Source of the DNA: Pseudomonas flavescens
Lineage (GTDB): Bacteria > Pseudomonadota > Gammaproteobacteria > Pseudomonadales > Pseudomonadaceae
Length of the DNA: 64,000 bases
NCBI RefSeq assembly: GCF_013408425.1
Contig: NZ_JACBYV010000001.1
Location: 3,658,001-3,722,000, forward strand
Reading direction: 5' to 3'
Shown here: in pieces, positions 16,219-24,159 of the stretch
Numbering within the stretch: the stretch's first letter is position 1
Layout: every line of letters begins with the position of its first letter
Notes under the pieces: model-generated
What the model saw: only the letters and a program-made list of their open reading frames with translations
Told to the model about the DNA's origin: nothing
Databases searched by the model: none
Made by a program: the position numbers and the translations under genes

Positions 16219-17829
16219 ATGTTGAAATTCTCTGCCCACGAATACCCCTACCCTTCGCAACGCCAGAGCGTCTTCGCCCATCGTGGCATGGTCGCCGCCT
16301 CTCAACCGCTGGCCGCCCAGGCCGGCATCGAAATCATGCAAAAAGGTGGTAACGCGATCGACGCCGCCATCGCCACGGCGGCCGCACTCACCGTGGTCGA
16401 ACCCACCGGCTGCGGCCTGGGCGGCGATGCTTTCGCGCTGGTCTGGTGCAAGGGCCAACTGCATGGCCTCAACGCCAACGGCCATGCCCCCGCGGGCCTG
16501 AGCATCGAGGCCGTGAAGGCTGCCGGGCATGAGCAGATGCCGCTGTATGGCTGGACGCCAGTCACCGTACCGGGCTGCCCTTCGGCCTGGGCCGAGCTGT
16601 CGCAGCGCTTCGGCGCTCTGCCCTTCGCCGACCTGCTGCAACCGGCCATCAGTCTGGCGCGAGGCGGCTTCCCGGTGTCGCCGGTGGTCGCCCACCAATG
16701 GCAGATCGCGCTGGACGAATTCAGCCCGCATCGTGATGCAGCACTGGACGCCTGGTTCGACACCTTCCTGATCGATGGCCGGGCGCCGAGGGCGGGGGAA
16801 ATTTTCCGTAACGAGGCGCAAGCGCGCACCCTCGAAGAACTGGCCAGCAGCCAGTGCGAAAGCTTCTATCGCGGGGCCTTGGCGCAGCGTCTGGATGCTC
16901 ATGCCAGGGCCACCGGTGGTTATCTGCGCGCCACTGACCTCGAGACCTATCGAGCGCAGTGGGTGGAGCCGATCCACGTCAATTATCGGGGCGTGGATGT
17001 CTGGGAAATCCCACCGAGCGGACAGGGGCTGGTGGCCCTGATGGCGCTGAAGATTCTCGAAGGCTTCGACTTCGATCACCGCGACAGCAAGCGCACCTGG
17101 CACCGCCAGCTGGAAGCCATGAAGCTGGCCTACAGTGACGGCCTGCACTACATCACCGACCCCCTGCACATGCGCGTGGCGGTAGCCGACCTGCTGAGCG
17201 ACGCCTACAGCGAGCGGCGGCGCGGGCAGATCGGTGAGCAGGCGCTTGCCCCGGCCCATGGCGATCCCCACGCCAGCGGCACCGTGTACCTGGCGACGGC
17301 CGACGCGCAAGGCAACATGGTGTCGTTCATTCAGAGCAACTACCACGGCTTCGGCTCCGGTGTGGTGCTGCCCGACAGCGGCATCGCCCTGCAGAACCGC
17401 GGCCAGGAATTCAGCCTCGATCCGCAGCACGCCAACTGCCTGGCGGCGGGCAAGAAGACCTTCCACACCATCATCCCCGGCTTCCTGACCAAAGGCGGCG
17501 AAGCCATCGGCCCGTTCGGGGTGATGGGCGGCTACATGCAACCGCAAGGGCACGTGCAGATGGTCATGAACCTGGTGGACTTCGGCCTCAACCCGCAGGC
17601 GGCTCTCGACGCGCCTCGCTGGCAATGGCTGGGCGGCATGAAGGTCGGCATCGAACAGGCCGCCTCCCGGGACCTGGCCAACGCGCTGAGCAGAATGGGC
17701 CACGACGTGCAGATCGCCTGTGACTCGACCGACTACGGTCGCGGGCAGATCATCGTTCGCGACCCGCGAACCGGCGTTCTGTGCGGCGGCACCGAGCCAC
17801 GGGCCGACTCGCACATCGCCGCCTGGTAA
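16219..17829 (+). CDS. Gamma-glutamyltransferase family protein
   Basis: The ATG at 16219 (protein MLKFSAHEYPYPSQRQ) has GAAGAG 9 bases upstream; an earlier ATG overlapping the previous stop lacks a site. The 536-residue proenzyme has the family N-terminus GGNAIDAAIATAAALTVVEP and the nucleophile region SGTVYLATADAQGN, where Thr355 (codon at 17281) is the expected self-cleavage and catalytic residue. A later GLGGDAFALVW-type segment and QPQGHVQMVMNLVDFG are typical. I see no clear signal peptide, so it may act in the cytoplasm, unlike classical periplasmic GGT. It would remove or transfer gamma-glutamyl groups from peptides or amines imported by the adjacent transporter. Confidence 0.9.
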   Translation: MLKFSAHEYPYPSQRQSVFAHRGMVAASQPLAAQAGIEIMQKGGNAIDAAIATAAALTVVEPTGCGLGGDAFALVWCKGQLHGLNANGHAPAGLSIEAVKAAGHEQMPLYGWTPVTVPGCPSAWAELSQRFGALPFADLLQPAISLARGGFPVSPVVAHQWQIALDEFSPHRDAALDAWFDTFLIDGRAPRAGEIFRNEAQARTLEELASSQCESFYRGALAQRLDAHARATGGYLRATDLETYRAQWVEPIHVNYRGVDVWEIPPSGQGLVALMALKILEGFDFDHRDSKRTWHRQLEAMKLAYSDGLHYITDPLHMRVAVADLLSDAYSERRRGQIGEQALAPAHGDPHASGTVYLATADAQGNMVSFIQSNYHGFGSGVVLPDSGIALQNRGQEFSLDPQHANCLAAGKKTFHTIIPGFLTKGGEAIGPFGVMGGYMQPQGHVQMVMNLVDFGLNPQAALDAPRWQWLGGMKVGIEQAASRDLANALSRMGHDVQIACDSTDYGRGQIIVRDPRTGVLCGGTEPRADSHIAAW

Positions 17830-17970
17830 CGCCTGCCGTCAGGGCTTGTGCCTGCCCTGGCGGCCCATCCGGTCGGCGCCGGATGCCCCTCACTGCGGCT
17901 GAAGAAGCCGCTCAGCGTTATCGCTCGCACCACTCGTTGCCCTGCCTGAAATGCCGGTAAGCGGCCTGAC

Positions 17971-19143
17971 TCAGGAGGAGAAGTCGAGGCGCTTTTCACG
18001 GACGCCCTTTCGGCCAAGCGCGAGCATCACGATCATCAACAGACAGCCAATCACAATGGCGCTCGAAGAGAGGATGAAGATGCTGTGCCGATCGTTGCCC
18101 TCGATGATGAACCCCAGCAGGGTGGGCGCTGCAGCCGCAGCGGACACCTGCACCACACCGACCAGTTTGGTCAGGCGGCCATTGGGGTCGTGGGTCACCA
18201 CCGAAGACATGTAGTAGGACAAGGCCAGGTTCCAGCCGAAGTTCATCAGGAACACCGCCAGTGCCAGATCCATGGCAGCGTGGATACTCGACGCGAACAT
18301 GTACACCGAAACCAGCACGGCCAGCGAACCGGTGAAAATCATCGGCACGCGGCCAAGGCGACGCCCCAGCAGGCTGGGCAGCGCCGCACCGGGCAGGCCG
18401 CCGAGCAGACCAACGCTGATGGCCCAGCCGATATCGACCGGGGCCACGCCCGCGTCACTGGCGATGCCCTCGACGAAGCCCCACAGCGAGTAGATCGACA
18501 GTTGCAGGAACAGCATGCCGAGCAACGAGCAGACACCGATGACCGTCAGCCCGGAGAACAGGCGATCGGTGGATACCCGCTGCTCTTCCTCGCTCTGCCT
18601 GGTCGGCAGGCAGAAGCACGCCAGGCACACCAGGGCGAACCAGCCCGAAAGGTAGTAGATCGCCCCGTAGAAGCCTTTGACCTCGGCGATCATCGGCAAC
18701 ACCGCAGCACTGAAGGAGAACATGCCAGTCTGCACGAACAGCAGAATGCCGTAGGAGCGATCCTGGCCGCTCATCCTGCCCAGGCAATAGATCGCGTAGG
18801 AATACAGCACCCCGGAACAGACTCCCGAAACGAAGCGCAGCAGCATCAGAGTATCCAACTGGGCCACACTGGCGGTGAACAGGTTAGCGGCCAGAAGCAG
18901 CACAGCGCCGCTCAAGGCGATGGTTCGTGGGCCGAGAAAACGGATCATCGGCAGGTACAGCAAGGTTCCGAAGATGGACGCGCACATCTCGGCCGACATG
19001 ACCCAACTCTGCTGAGATAGCGTCAGTGTCAGACGCTCCGTCAAAAGCCCCATGAAGATGGGTTGCACACCGATGGCCAGAATCGAGGCTGCGGCGATGA
19101 AAATGCACGCTGCGCGCATGGCAGCTGGATGACTGATGTTCAT
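17971..19143 (-). CDS. Major facilitator superfamily transporter
   Basis: This 390-residue protein has about 12 hydrophobic segments in two halves with a central hydrophilic loop (TRQSEEEQRVSTDRLF). A motif related to the MFS A-loop lies after helix 2 (MIRFLGPRTIAL), and a glycine-rich repeat occurs in the second half (GGLPGAALPSLLGRRLGR). The substrate is not recognisable. It is the last gene of a minus-strand series with a DUF3237 protein, an outer-membrane porin and a serine hydrolase, so it is likely the inner-membrane uptake or export step for that pathway. The gene ends in a short basic tail. Confidence 0.85.
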   Translation of the reverse strand: MNISHPAAMRAACIFIAAASILAIGVQPIFMGLLTERLTLTLSQQSWVMSAEMCASIFGTLLYLPMIRFLGPRTIALSGAVLLLAANLFTASVAQLDTLMLLRFVSGVCSGVLYSYAIYCLGRMSGQDRSYGILLFVQTGMFSFSAAVLPMIAEVKGFYGAIYYLSGWFALVCLACFCLPTRQSEEEQRVSTDRLFSGLTVIGVCSLLGMLFLQLSIYSLWGFVEGIASDAGVAPVDIGWAISVGLLGGLPGAALPSLLGRRLGRVPMIFTGSLAVLVSVYMFASSIHAAMDLALAVFLMNFGWNLALSYYMSSVVTHDPNGRLTKLVGVVQVSAAAAAPTLLGFIIEGNDRHSIFILSSSAIVIGCLLMIVMLALGRKGVREKRLDFSS

Positions 19144-19221
19144 TATTCGTACCCGCCGGCAAGGCGTCGAACGCGCATGCCCGCTTCAGAAAATCCATGG
19201 ATCCCGATTGGGGAAATTCGC

Positions 19222-19710
19222 TCAGGCAAGTCGGTAGCAGTGGATGAGCACCTGGTTCGCTCGGGGATAGGTCGCCTGCCCGATGAACGCGCTACGGGTC
19301 AGCCACTCGAGGCGCCCCCGTGGCACCTGAAATCGCGGCGAGCAGGTGCAGCGGTACGCCTGCTGCGGCACGGGCCAGATGCCCTGGGCCTCGAGCCGCC
19401 GCCCCTCATCGTCCAGGACCAGCAGGCCGGTATTACGGATATTGATCAGCTCTCCCCTATCGGTGAGCAGGCTGTAGCGAGCATCCAGTTGGCCAACGCC
19501 ATCGCCACGCTGGAGATAGAAATCGGCGCCGCTGGCGAGCACCTCGCCTTGAATATCCAGCCCGTCGAAGCGCCCGCCAAGTATCCGGAAATTGCTTCGC
19601 TGCCCGCCCTCGCATGGCCCCATGTCATCGGCCTCGGCAATCATCACCTGCAAGGTCATCACCCACTCCAGGGCCGGCACGGCGAGCCCGGTTTGCGCTG
19701 TGGTCGTCAT
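19222..19710 (-). CDS. DUF3237-family protein
   Basis: This 162-residue protein fits DUF3237. It has an N-terminal strand (WVMTLQVMIAEADD), then GGRFDGLDIQGEVLASGADF, GVGQLDARYSLLTDRGELINIRNTG and a C-terminal LEWLTRSAFIGQATY, matching the barrel-like family fold. The ATG at 19710 is 6 bases after AGGAG; a GTG one codon earlier is possible. The function of DUF3237 is not established, though members often sit in catabolic or detoxification clusters, as here, between a porin and an MFS transporter. Confidence 0.85.
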   Translation of the reverse strand: MTTTAQTGLAVPALEWVMTLQVMIAEADDMGPCEGGQRSNFRILGGRFDGLDIQGEVLASGADFYLQRGDGVGQLDARYSLLTDRGELINIRNTGLLVLDDEGRRLEAQGIWPVPQQAYRCTCSPRFQVPRGRLEWLTRSAFIGQATYPRANQVLIHCYRLA

Positions 19711-19749
19711 CACGCACTCCTCTGCCCGACAAGGGCATCATTGGCTCGG

Positions 19750-21084
19750 CTAGTAGCGATACGTGAAGTAGAGTTCAACGGCGCTGAAGCGCTCGTCGTC
19801 TCCGAACACCTGCCTGGCAGCGGACTTGGCCGTGACCCAGTTGTAAGACAGAGAGCTGTAGAAGCGCGGCGTCGGCGTCCAGTCGAGAAATACCACGGTC
19901 TCATCGGCGAATCGCCGATCGCTCACCGGTGCCCCCTGGAAGTTCTTTTCGTCCAGCCAGAACTGGTAGTGGATGGCCCCCAGGGTGAAGGTCTCGGATA
20001 GGCGATTCTTGATCGAGAACTGCTGAACCCGCTCGTTGCTGTTGAACAGCAAGTAGTTGCCAACCACGTCGCCTACCAGCCAGGTGCTCCAGTCGATGAA
20101 GCCCTTGCTCAAGGGATCCCAGGATTTCTGCTTGTTGTCGGTGAGGTCATCATCGCCGGAAAACTCGGCATAGCGATAACCGAGCGTGGGCGTGAATGGC
20201 ACCGAGTCGAACAGGTAATCGGCCTGGGCGTACCAGGCGCTGGCATCGTAATCGACGCCCTCGCCACTACCCCGTTCGACGGCGTACTCGGCATTCAGCG
20301 TCAATGCCGGTACCCCGGGAATCTTGCCGCGCAAGGCACGTACGTTATAGACCTGCATGCCATCGCGGCGGCTACGGTTGGTGCCCTTGCTCGCCAGGGA
20401 ATCGACCTTCATGGCCATGGCACCGAGCGTGACCTGGCCGTCGAGGTCATAGTCGAGGTTGGCGCCCGTCATGCGGAAGTTGCCCATCCGGTCATCGGTG
20501 CGCAAGCTGAACGCCTGGGACTGCAGCCCGCCATGGCTCCAGGCGAGGATCGCCGAATCCTTGAAAGCGGTTCTGGGGCCCAGCCAGTAGGCCCCATCGT
20601 CGAACATATCGAGGTTGCCATCCATGACGATGAAGCCGCTGCCGATCATGTAGTTCTGGCGGCCGGCGGTGAACTTCCAGTCACCGGCGCGCAGCCCTGC
20701 GTACAGTTCCTCGGTCGCCAGGTCACCGTCGGAGCTACGCGTATTGCCGCCGGCGTCGCCATCGCCAAGGGTGGTTGCCGCTATCACCGAACCACCGGCT
20801 ATCAGCCCTACGCTCTCGTTGAGCGAGTAGTCCAGCGTGACGCCCGGCTTGATGTAGAACTCTTGCCAGTCGACCTTCTTGCCGTCATTGCGTCCGCTGC
20901 GGATGTCGGTGCGGCCAGCACCGAAATTCACGCCGCGAGTGCTGACGGTCGCGCCGCCAGCAGTGAGGTTGACCTCACCTTTCAGGTTACCTTGCTCGAA
21001 GGCATAGCCAGCCAGGGTCGACTGACTGGCCAATGGAAGCCCGAGTGCGAGTAGCACGCAGGGAACGCGTTTTGCCGTGTGCAT
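19750..21084 (-). CDS. Outer-membrane beta-barrel (porin / alginate-export-like) protein
   Basis: The start at 21084 (MHTAKRVPCVLLALG) has AGGAG 6 bases upstream and gives a 25-residue signal peptide ending near STLA. The 444-residue product is made of alternating amphipathic strands with aromatic girdles. It ends in the outer-membrane signature YFTYRY. Segments such as LYAGLRAGDWKFTAGRQN resemble alginate-export-type porins (PF13372), which form wide substrate-specific channels. It is placed between a serine hydrolase gene (upstream) and a DUF3237 gene, so it probably lets the cluster's substrate through the outer membrane. Confidence 0.8.
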   Translation of the reverse strand: MHTAKRVPCVLLALGLPLASQSTLAGYAFEQGNLKGEVNLTAGGATVSTRGVNFGAGRTDIRSGRNDGKKVDWQEFYIKPGVTLDYSLNESVGLIAGGSVIAATTLGDGDAGGNTRSSDGDLATEELYAGLRAGDWKFTAGRQNYMIGSGFIVMDGNLDMFDDGAYWLGPRTAFKDSAILAWSHGGLQSQAFSLRTDDRMGNFRMTGANLDYDLDGQVTLGAMAMKVDSLASKGTNRSRRDGMQVYNVRALRGKIPGVPALTLNAEYAVERGSGEGVDYDASAWYAQADYLFDSVPFTPTLGYRYAEFSGDDDLTDNKQKSWDPLSKGFIDWSTWLVGDVVGNYLLFNSNERVQQFSIKNRLSETFTLGAIHYQFWLDEKNFQGAPVSDRRFADETVVFLDWTPTPRFYSSLSYNWVTAKSAARQVFGDDERFSAVELYFTYRY

Positions 21085-21214
21085 GTGAAGCTCCTGTGCC
21101 GTTATTTTTGTATTACAGGGCAGTAAAAAGTGGCGCAGTTGGCCACTGAACACCTGACGCAGCAGGTGGGAACGCAGGCAGGCCGGCGCTCCGTGATCTT
21201 CTAATCGATAGGTG

Positions 21215-22477
21215 TCAGTGACTGAGTTCTGCAGCAATGGCTCTGAGCATGCGGACGCTGTCCGCATCCAGGTCAGTGACCGCTTCGGGCAGCGACGACT
21301 GCTTGACGATCACCACCTGAGCGGCAAGGTCGACGAACAGGTACTGACCGTGGATCCCCCCCGCCATCAAGGCCCGGCCATGGTCGTTGAACACGTACCA
21401 CTGGCTGCGGTATGACGCGCCTGGCGTCCACTTGGAAAACTCTTTGTTGCCGGCATAGATCTCGCGATCGCCCCCCTCGGCAATGGCCTTGATCGCCTCT
21501 GCGGCGATCAGCTGACGGCCATCGACAACGCCCTCGTTCGCCAGCAGCAGGCCGAACCTGGCCATGTCGCGCAGCGTGGCGCTGAAGCCGGCGCCGGCAA
21601 CCGCCCGCCCCCATGGGTCGGCCATGAAATAACCATCACGCTCGCAGCCCAGCTGCGCCCAGATGGCCTGCAACTGCCTGTCGCAGGCGACACCGCTGGC
21701 CCGCTCCATCACCCACGCCAGAGCTTCGGTGGTGGCGGTCACGTAATGGAAGAAACCGCCGTGTTCACCACGTTTCTGCAGCGATGGCAGGTACTGGTAG
21801 AGCGACTGGAACTGAGCGTACTCGGCGGGCGCAGGCTGGAAACCGCAGGCATAGCCGTACTGCGAGCTTTCCGAACTGGGATCGTCGTACACCTCGCTGT
21901 AGGCGATCCCCACCGCCATATCAAACAACTGGCGCACCGTCGCATCGGCAAAGGCTCCGCCACGCAGCTCGGGTACGTAGTCTTGCGCCTGGGCATCCGG
22001 GTCGAGCAGCCCTTGCTGCACGAGCTGCTCGCCGAGTACGCCAATCAGCGACTTGGTCACCGAGAACATGATGTGTCGATCATCCGCTCCCTGGCCGTTG
22101 AAGTAGCGCTCATAGACCACGGCACCGTTGTGCATGACCAGAAACCCATCGGTCTTGCTGGCCAGCAAGTGTTCGATCACGTTGACCGACACCCCGCAAA
22201 CGCTCGTGAACGCCAGCCCCTCCAGTGCCACAGGCGCCTGCGGCAGCTGCGAGGCGGGGCCGCTACCTGCCGCCACATCGATCGTCGGCCTGAGCCGTGC
22301 CAGGTTGCGAAACCCCCAGCGGTTGAACGGCGGAAACATCCAGTTCTTCCAGGTGACCCGCGCCTGCGGAGCAGCAGGGAACCCCTGCATCAGCGTCGCT
22401 TGCTGCTGTTCGGCTTTGCACACCGCGTGGGCTTCCAGGTACAGCGAAGCGAGGGAGCGGTCGAGAATCTGATTCAT
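21215..22477 (-). CDS. Serine hydrolase of the class C beta-lactamase / NylB-like fold
   Basis: The 420-residue protein has the SxxK nucleophile motif in FSVTKSLIGVLGEQLVQ, a Tyr-containing second motif in FFHYVTATTEALAW, and an HGQ motif in GGIHGQYLFVD that replaces the KTG triad of true beta-lactamases. This pattern is closer to esterases, 6-aminohexanoate-dimer hydrolases and peptidases than to antibiotic-degrading enzymes. No signal peptide is visible, so the enzyme should be cytoplasmic. It is the first gene of the minus-strand cluster and lies opposite a TetR gene. It likely hydrolyses the imported compound. Confidence 0.85.
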   Translation of the reverse strand: MNQILDRSLASLYLEAHAVCKAEQQQATLMQGFPAAPQARVTWKNWMFPPFNRWGFRNLARLRPTIDVAAGSGPASQLPQAPVALEGLAFTSVCGVSVNVIEHLLASKTDGFLVMHNGAVVYERYFNGQGADDRHIMFSVTKSLIGVLGEQLVQQGLLDPDAQAQDYVPELRGGAFADATVRQLFDMAVGIAYSEVYDDPSSESSQYGYACGFQPAPAEYAQFQSLYQYLPSLQKRGEHGGFFHYVTATTEALAWVMERASGVACDRQLQAIWAQLGCERDGYFMADPWGRAVAGAGFSATLRDMARFGLLLANEGVVDGRQLIAAEAIKAIAEGGDREIYAGNKEFSKWTPGASYRSQWYVFNDHGRALMAGGIHGQYLFVDLAAQVVIVKQSSLPEAVTDLDADSVRMLRAIAAELSH

Positions 22478-22533
22478 CTGACGAATCCTGAAAATGGCTC
22501 TGCGTTGGAACAGATGTGAGGAAATAATTAATC

Positions 22534-22553
22534 CTAATAAATTCTTTAGTCAA
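22534..22553 (-). promoter_or_regulatory. Promoter with overlapping imperfect palindrome between hydrolase and TetR genes
   Basis: On the minus strand TTGACT (22553-22548) is followed 16-17 bases on by TTAATTA, a plausible promoter for the hydrolase cluster. The near-palindrome CTAATAAATTCTTTAG (12 of 16 positions symmetric, 22534-22549) overlaps it and is a good candidate operator for the divergent TetR protein. The region is strikingly AT-rich compared with its surroundings. Confidence 0.45.
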
Positions 22554-22623
22554 TAAAATATTTGTCCATAAAAAGCTTAGCGAGCTATGATCGAGATAAC
22601 GATTCAGTATCTGAGGAGCAACG

Positions 22624-23241
22624 GTGAGCGGATTGCGCGAGCGCCAGAAGGAACTACGCCGCAATGCCATTGCGCAGGCGGCCGTGACGCTCTTCCAGCG
22701 CCAGGGGTTTCGAGAAACCACCATCGAACAGATCGCCAGCGTTGCCGGTGTTTCTGCGCCGACGGTGTTCAAGTACTTCGGCAGCAAGCAGGAAATCATT
22801 CTCGAGATGCTCAAGGAGGCCGACCGCCGAGCCATGCTCGACCTGCGCAAGCGCATGCGCGATTTCGATGACCCGGTCGACACCCTCTGCCATCTGGAAA
22901 GCCTGCTGGTGGGCTATGCCCTGGACGTGCTGCCAGCCGCGCTCTGGAAGGAATTGCTGCCCCTGGTACTGGTAGGCGGCGACAGCGGTCTGCCGGCTGC
23001 CTACCGGAATATGAACAGCGGCCTGCAGGCCGAAATCGCCACCGTTCTGCGTGACCTGCAAGCCGCTGGCAAGCTGCGCCCAGACCTGGACGTCACGCTG
23101 GCAGCCTTTCTGCTCAACGACTATTCGCACCTGCAACTGCTGCGCCTCACCTCCAGCGAACAGATGGACATGGCGGCCCACGCAGAGACCGTCCGGTCGA
23201 CCACTCGGCTGATATTCGAAGGGATGCGCAACCTTGGCTAA
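22624..23241 (+). CDS. TetR-family transcriptional regulator
   Basis: The GTG at 22624 follows GAGGAG by 6 bases and gives 205 residues. The N-terminal HTH is typical: RNAIAQAAVTLFQRQGFRE, TTIEQIASVAGVSAPTVFKYFGSKQEIIL. The C-terminal ligand domain is all helix and not family-specific. The gene is divergent from the hydrolase/porin/DUF3237/MFS cluster over a 146-base AT-rich gap with a promoter-like site. This makes it the probable repressor of that cluster. Confidence 0.9.
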   Translation: MSGLRERQKELRRNAIAQAAVTLFQRQGFRETTIEQIASVAGVSAPTVFKYFGSKQEIILEMLKEADRRAMLDLRKRMRDFDDPVDTLCHLESLLVGYALDVLPAALWKELLPLVLVGGDSGLPAAYRNMNSGLQAEIATVLRDLQAAGKLRPDLDVTLAAFLLNDYSHLQLLRLTSSEQMDMAAHAETVRSTTRLIFEGMRNLG

Positions 23242-23292
23242 CGGCTGAGCCGCACGCCATTCAGAGGGCCAGTCGCCAGCGCCTTGGCGATG

Positions 23293-23547
23293 TCAGTGGC
23301 GTATCGCCCGAATGCTGCGAATGTCGGAAAAGAACAGCTCGTCCGGGTAAGGGCTGGGGTCATCGACGGCCTTGGTCATGAAGTAGGCCTCGTCGAAAAC
23401 GCCCGCCATCGGTAGCACGACACCCACCACGTGCACGCGATACCAGTATGACCGGGGTTCATCATCCCACTGCAGTTCGACGAGTACCGTCTTGCCCATA
23501 TAGGCCAGGGCATGGGCTGCATCTGGCAATGGCGTCTGATCGGACAT
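23293..23547 (-). CDS. Small protein of unknown function
   Basis: The ATG at 23547 is preceded by GGAGGAG about 10 bases upstream. The longer frame, to 23712, has no such signal. The 84-residue soluble protein begins MSDQTPLPDAAHALAYMGK, contains a mostly beta core (VLVELQWDDEPRSYWYRV, VVGVVLPMAGVF) and ends in a short basic helix. I do not recognise a family. It is divergent from a small HTH gene with a perfect inverted repeat between them, so it may be under that protein's control. Confidence 0.55.
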   Translation of the reverse strand: MSDQTPLPDAAHALAYMGKTVLVELQWDDEPRSYWYRVHVVGVVLPMAGVFDEAYFMTKAVDDPSPYPDELFFSDIRSIRAIRH

Positions 23548-23719
23548 GGCGTGTGGTCTCCTCCTTGATACCGGTTGCGAATGGCCACTGGCTGAGCCTG
23601 CGCGATAGCCAAGTGCGTGTGCCCGGTGGGTTCCTTCCATCGGGTGGGCCTTTGCTGCACTATGCGAGTTTGCACTGCAGCATGGACGCAGCAAGCGCGA
23701 GCCACTATCCAACCCACAT

Positions 23720-23760
23720 TCGTAATATACAACTATCGCAGTGTTATTTGTATATTACGA
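23720..23760. promoter_or_regulatory. Perfect 13-bp inverted repeat, candidate operator
   Basis: TCGTAATATACAA (23720-23732) and its exact complement TTGTATATTACGA (23748-23760) are separated by 15 bases. The sites end 20 bases before the start of a small HTH gene and lie in a very AT-rich segment. A centre-to-centre distance of 28 bases would suit two dimers or a looped tetramer. Confidence 0.6.
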
Positions 23761-23780
23761 CAGTAAATTACCAGAATATT

Positions 23781-24032
23781 ATGGAATCAATAGACGACCG
23801 CATTAGAGCGCTTGTTGATAAGGCCGGCTTGGACGAGCTGGTCAAAAGGACTGAAATCGGCGCAGTTCGCTGGAGAACTGTGCGCTATGACAAGCGGACT
23901 CGAATCAGCACCCGCGAGGTTGAAGCGCTGGTCAGCTTGTATCCCCATTACGCGCTCTGGCTCGCGAAAGGAGAGATAGCTCCGCAGATCGGGCAGACGA
24001 GTCCCGACTACGACGACGCCAACCGAACCTGA
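23781..24032 (+). CDS. Small helix-turn-helix DNA-binding protein
   Basis: The 83-residue protein starts MESIDDRIRALVDKAG and has a phage-repressor-like N-terminal HTH: LVKRTEIGAVRWRTVRYDK, ISTREVEALVSLYPHYALWLA. It ends in a GEIAPQIGQTSPDYDDANR tail that I have seen in pseudomonad DNA-binding proteins. There is no ligand domain. Its upstream sequence has no strong ribosome-binding site (only AGAATATT), but a perfect 13-bp inverted repeat lies just upstream, suggesting self-control. It may regulate the divergent 84-residue gene. It could be a relic of a phage-type repressor. Confidence 0.7.
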   Translation: MESIDDRIRALVDKAGLDELVKRTEIGAVRWRTVRYDKRTRISTREVEALVSLYPHYALWLAKGEIAPQIGQTSPDYDDANRT

Positions 24033-24159
24033 TCATTGCATCGCAAGATGGCGATCTCTCAACGAGTCGCCTCCCTACCGACTACCAGCCCCAGGACCCG
24101 ACCGGCGCAACTGCTCACGGGCCGGTCGAGCACAGGGTGATCAGAGGCGTCAGGTTGCC

